26,296 nucleotides of DNA from G020354085 sp964629975 (GTDB taxonomy: Bacteria > Pseudomonadota > Gammaproteobacteria > Acidiferrobacterales > Sulfurifustaceae): contig CAZVUN010000028.1 in the NCBI GenBank assembly GCA_964629975.1, forward strand, positions 1 through 26,296. Direction: 5' to 3'. This document shows positions 24,428 through 26,296 of the stretch, one piece after another. Under the pieces are notes generated by a model. The model did no database searches. It was not told the origin of the DNA and saw only the letters and a list, made by a program, of their open reading frames with translations. The position numbers and the translations under genes were made by a program. How positions within the stretch are numbered: position 1 is the stretch's first letter; each line of letters opens with the position of its first letter.

Positions 24428-26296
24428 TCAGTGGCCGCCGCGGGTCGTGTCTGACACGCGGCTCGGCTGATCGCCGGCGAGACTGATCAGGCTGCGCATC
24501 GCGCTGAGGGTCTCGTCAAACGCCGCCTGCATCTGCTTCAGCAGCATTTCGCGTTCGCGCAAGAAGCCGACGAGCCCGCCACGCTCCGCCTCCTGACACA
24601 CCTCCATCAGCCGGCTGCCGCCGACATTGGCGGCGTTGCCTTTGAGCGCGTGCACCGCGTCGCAGAACGCCGGGTGGCTGCGCGTGGCGCAGGCCTGCGC
24701 GATCTTGCCCAGCAGATCGCTGCCCTCGCGCTCGTATTGCGCGACGATCTGCGCCATCTCGCGCGGATCATCGTAAAGGCGATCGAGCTCCGCAAGCACG
24801 CTGAGATCAAGCACGTCCCCGACGGTTGTGCTGTTGCCGGCGGCGGCGCTCGCGGCGCTGCCTACGCGCGGCGTCAGCATTTCGACCTGGCTGTCCTGCA
24901 GCAGGCGCTCGACCTCGGCGAGCAGATCGGCAGCCGTGACCGGCTTGGACAGGTAGGCATCGGCCCCGGCATCGGCGCATTCCTGCTTGGCAGTGAAGGT
25001 GGCATTGGCGGTCAGCACGATGATCGGCAGGCGCGAACGCGGCCGCGTGGCGCGGTATTGTCGCACCACGCCGGTGCCATCGAGCCCCGGCATATGCATG
25101 TCGAGGACGGCCAGGCGAAAACCACCGGCGTACAGGCGCTCGAGCGCCTCGTCGCCGGTCTCCGCCAGCTGTACGTCATAACCCGCCTGCTCCAGCATGC
25201 GCCGCACGATCATGAGGTTGGTGCGATTGTCGTCGGCGACCAGAATGCGTGGCCGCTTCCCTTCCGACCGGCCCCACAACCAGGGCGCCACGCTGACCAC
25301 GCGCCCTTCCCCCGCCGCAGTCCGCGCCGGCGACGCGTGCAGCGCCGCATGCACGGTGCCCAGATCGGCCGCCGCATCGAGCACCGCGCTATAGCCCCAT
25401 TCCCGCAACCGCTCCACGAACGGGCTGGCACGGCAGACCAGCAGCAGCGGAACGTTGGCCGACACTGCCTTGGCGCACAGCTCGTCGCAGCGGTGTTTGC
25501 CGTCCGGATCGATGGCAAGCGCGGCGTCGATGAACACGGCATGAACGGGGTTGCCCAAACGGATGGCGCGCGCCAGCGTGTCCGTGACGGCGTCGGCCGA
25601 GGTGACGCACAGGAGCTGGCCGGACAAGCGTTTGAGCATCCCCCGGTAGTGCTCGACGATCTGCGGGTCTTCACTCAGCAGAATCGCTCGCACGTCGGAC
25701 ATCGCCTCGTCCGGCACCGCCGCGGCCTCCGAGATCTCGAAGGGAATCTCGCACCAGAAGACGCTGCCCTGCCCTTTGATGCTCTGCACGCCGATGCGAC
25801 CGCCCATGAGCTCGACCAGCTGCTTTGCAATGGTGGTGCCGAGCCCGGTGCCGCCGTGGCGCCGCGTGGTGCTGCTGTCTTCCTGCACGAAACTGTCGAA
25901 GATGCGGTCGATGGCCTCAGGAACGATGCCGATGCCGGTATCGCGCACCTCCATGCGAATCACCGCATGCTTGTTTGTGGCGTCGCGCCCGCCGGTGACC
26001 TCCAGCCACACCGATCCCTTTTCCGTGAACTTGACCGCATTGGAAAGCAGATTCAGCAGGATTGCGCGCAGGTGGTAGGGGTCGCCCACGATGCGGTACG
26101 GCGTCTCGGGGGCAATGCGCGGGAGCAACCGCAGTCCTTTCTGTGTCGCCGCTGGCCGCACCATGCCGGCGGCGGAGTTCACGACGTCGTGAAGATCGAA
26201 CTTGATTTTCTCGAGATTGAGCTTGCCGGCCTCCAGCTTGGACAGGTCGAGTATGTTGTTGATCTGGCTTAGCGACACCTGCACCGAATCGCGAAT
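24428..26296 (-). CDS. rpfC: Hybrid sensor histidine kinase, RpfC-like (5' end off window)
   Basis: C-terminal 622 residues of a phosphorelay sensor. In fragment numbering: the last HisKA helix (SQINNILDLSKLEAG, about 10-24) with the phospho-histidine beyond the edge; an HATPase_c domain (about 70-188) with N-box LLNLLSNAVKF, DTGIGI and GGTGLGTTIAKQLVELMGG; a degenerate receiver-like part (about 200-320); a true receiver (about 349-465) with DD acid pair, phospho-Asp D399 in VLDMHMPG, VLTANAT and SKPV; and an HPt domain (about 495-605) with H550 in HALKGNAANVGG. The kinase-receiver-HPt order, the GTGLGTTIAK motif and convergence with rpfF point to the DSF sensor RpfC. The membrane sensor region is not visible, so the ligand is inferred. 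Named rpfC by homology and context only. Confidence 0.78.
   Translation of the reverse strand: MRDSVQVSLSQINNILDLSKLEAGKLNLEKIKFDLHDVVNSAAGMVRPAATQKGLRLLPRIAPETPYRIVGDPYHLRAILLNLLSNAVKFTEKGSVWLEVTGGRDATNKHAVIRMEVRDTGIGIVPEAIDRIFDSFVQEDSSTTRRHGGTGLGTTIAKQLVELMGGRIGVQSIKGQGSVFWCEIPFEISEAAAVPDEAMSDVRAILLSEDPQIVEHYRGMLKRLSGQLLCVTSADAVTDTLARAIRLGNPVHAVFIDAALAIDPDGKHRCDELCAKAVSANVPLLLVCRASPFVERLREWGYSAVLDAAADLGTVHAALHASPARTAAGEGRVVSVAPWLWGRSEGKRPRILVADDNRTNLMIVRRMLEQAGYDVQLAETGDEALERLYAGGFRLAVLDMHMPGLDGTGVVRQYRATRPRSRLPIIVLTANATFTAKQECADAGADAYLSKPVTAADLLAEVERLLQDSQVEMLTPRVGSAASAAAGNSTTVGDVLDLSVLAELDRLYDDPREMAQIVAQYEREGSDLLGKIAQACATRSHPAFCDAVHALKGNAANVGGSRLMEVCQEAERGGLVGFLREREMLLKQMQAAFDETLSAMRSLISLAGDQPSRVSDTTRGGH

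Noticed and set aside
24650..26272. 540-codon plus-strand frame opposite the hybrid kinase
   Set aside because: Antisense shadow of the ATPase, receiver and HPt domains.

Overview
This window is a dense stretch of high-GC (roughly two-thirds G+C by eye) gammaproteobacterial chromosome. The gene order is the conserved rne / rluC-HAD-sppA / maf / yceD-rpmF-plsX-fabH-fabD-fabG-acpP-fabF-pabC-mltG-tmk-holB-pilZ-tatD neighbourhood, known in close form from Pseudomonas and Xanthomonas. The pabB insertion, the type IV pilus protein PilZ and a DSF (diffusible signal factor) synthase point to a xanthomonad-like or Acidiferrobacter/Chromatiales-like lineage rather than an enteric one. I see no rRNA, tRNA, CRISPR array, insertion sequence or phage gene.

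Layout. (1) 1-2156: rne (RNase E, minus strand, C-terminus off the window) with a long, structured 5' leader of about 363 nt whose promoter lies against the divergent rluC promoter. (2) 2157-5132, plus: rluC, a HAD phosphatase, a small Rieske protein and sppA, packed with overlaps or tiny gaps. (3) 5149-9074, minus: maf (yceF type), pycB and pycA. The last two are the two subunits of pyruvate carboxylase, sitting between maf and yceD. (4) 9198-21610, plus: the fatty-acid supercluster. A consensus promoter fires yceD, apparently leaderless. After rpmF come plsX, fabH, fabD, fabG and acpP, then a strong intrinsic terminator. The second half is fabF, pabB, pabC, mltG, tmk, holB, pilZ and tatD, mostly with 1-14 bp overlaps. 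(5) 21642-22772, minus: a class V aminotransferase of unknown role. (6) 22773-23461: 690 bp with no convincing gene but two palindromes and a promoter. (7) 23462-24409, plus: rpfF (DSF synthase), converging on (8) 24428-26296, minus: a hybrid histidine kinase ending in receiver and HPt domains, RpfC-like, with its sensor end off the window.

How the genes work together. Regions 1-4 link RNA decay and ribosome maturation (rne, rluC, yceD, rpmF) with fatty acid and phospholipid initiation (plsX, fabHDG, acpP, fabF), an anaplerotic carboxylase, p-aminobenzoate synthesis (pabB, pabC), cell-wall chain termination (mltG), dTTP supply (tmk), replication (holB) and pili (pilZ). Regions 7-8 look like a DSF quorum-sensing module in the convergent rpfF/rpfC arrangement known from Xanthomonas.

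The points most worth a second look are: the mltG frame runs into tmk without a stop codon; rluC and yceD share an identical TATGAT-N9-ATG layout that implies leaderless mRNAs; the rne leader is close in length to the autoregulatory leader of E. coli; the RpfC-like kinase carries an extra degenerate receiver; and PabB has alanine where E. coli has its catalytic lysine.
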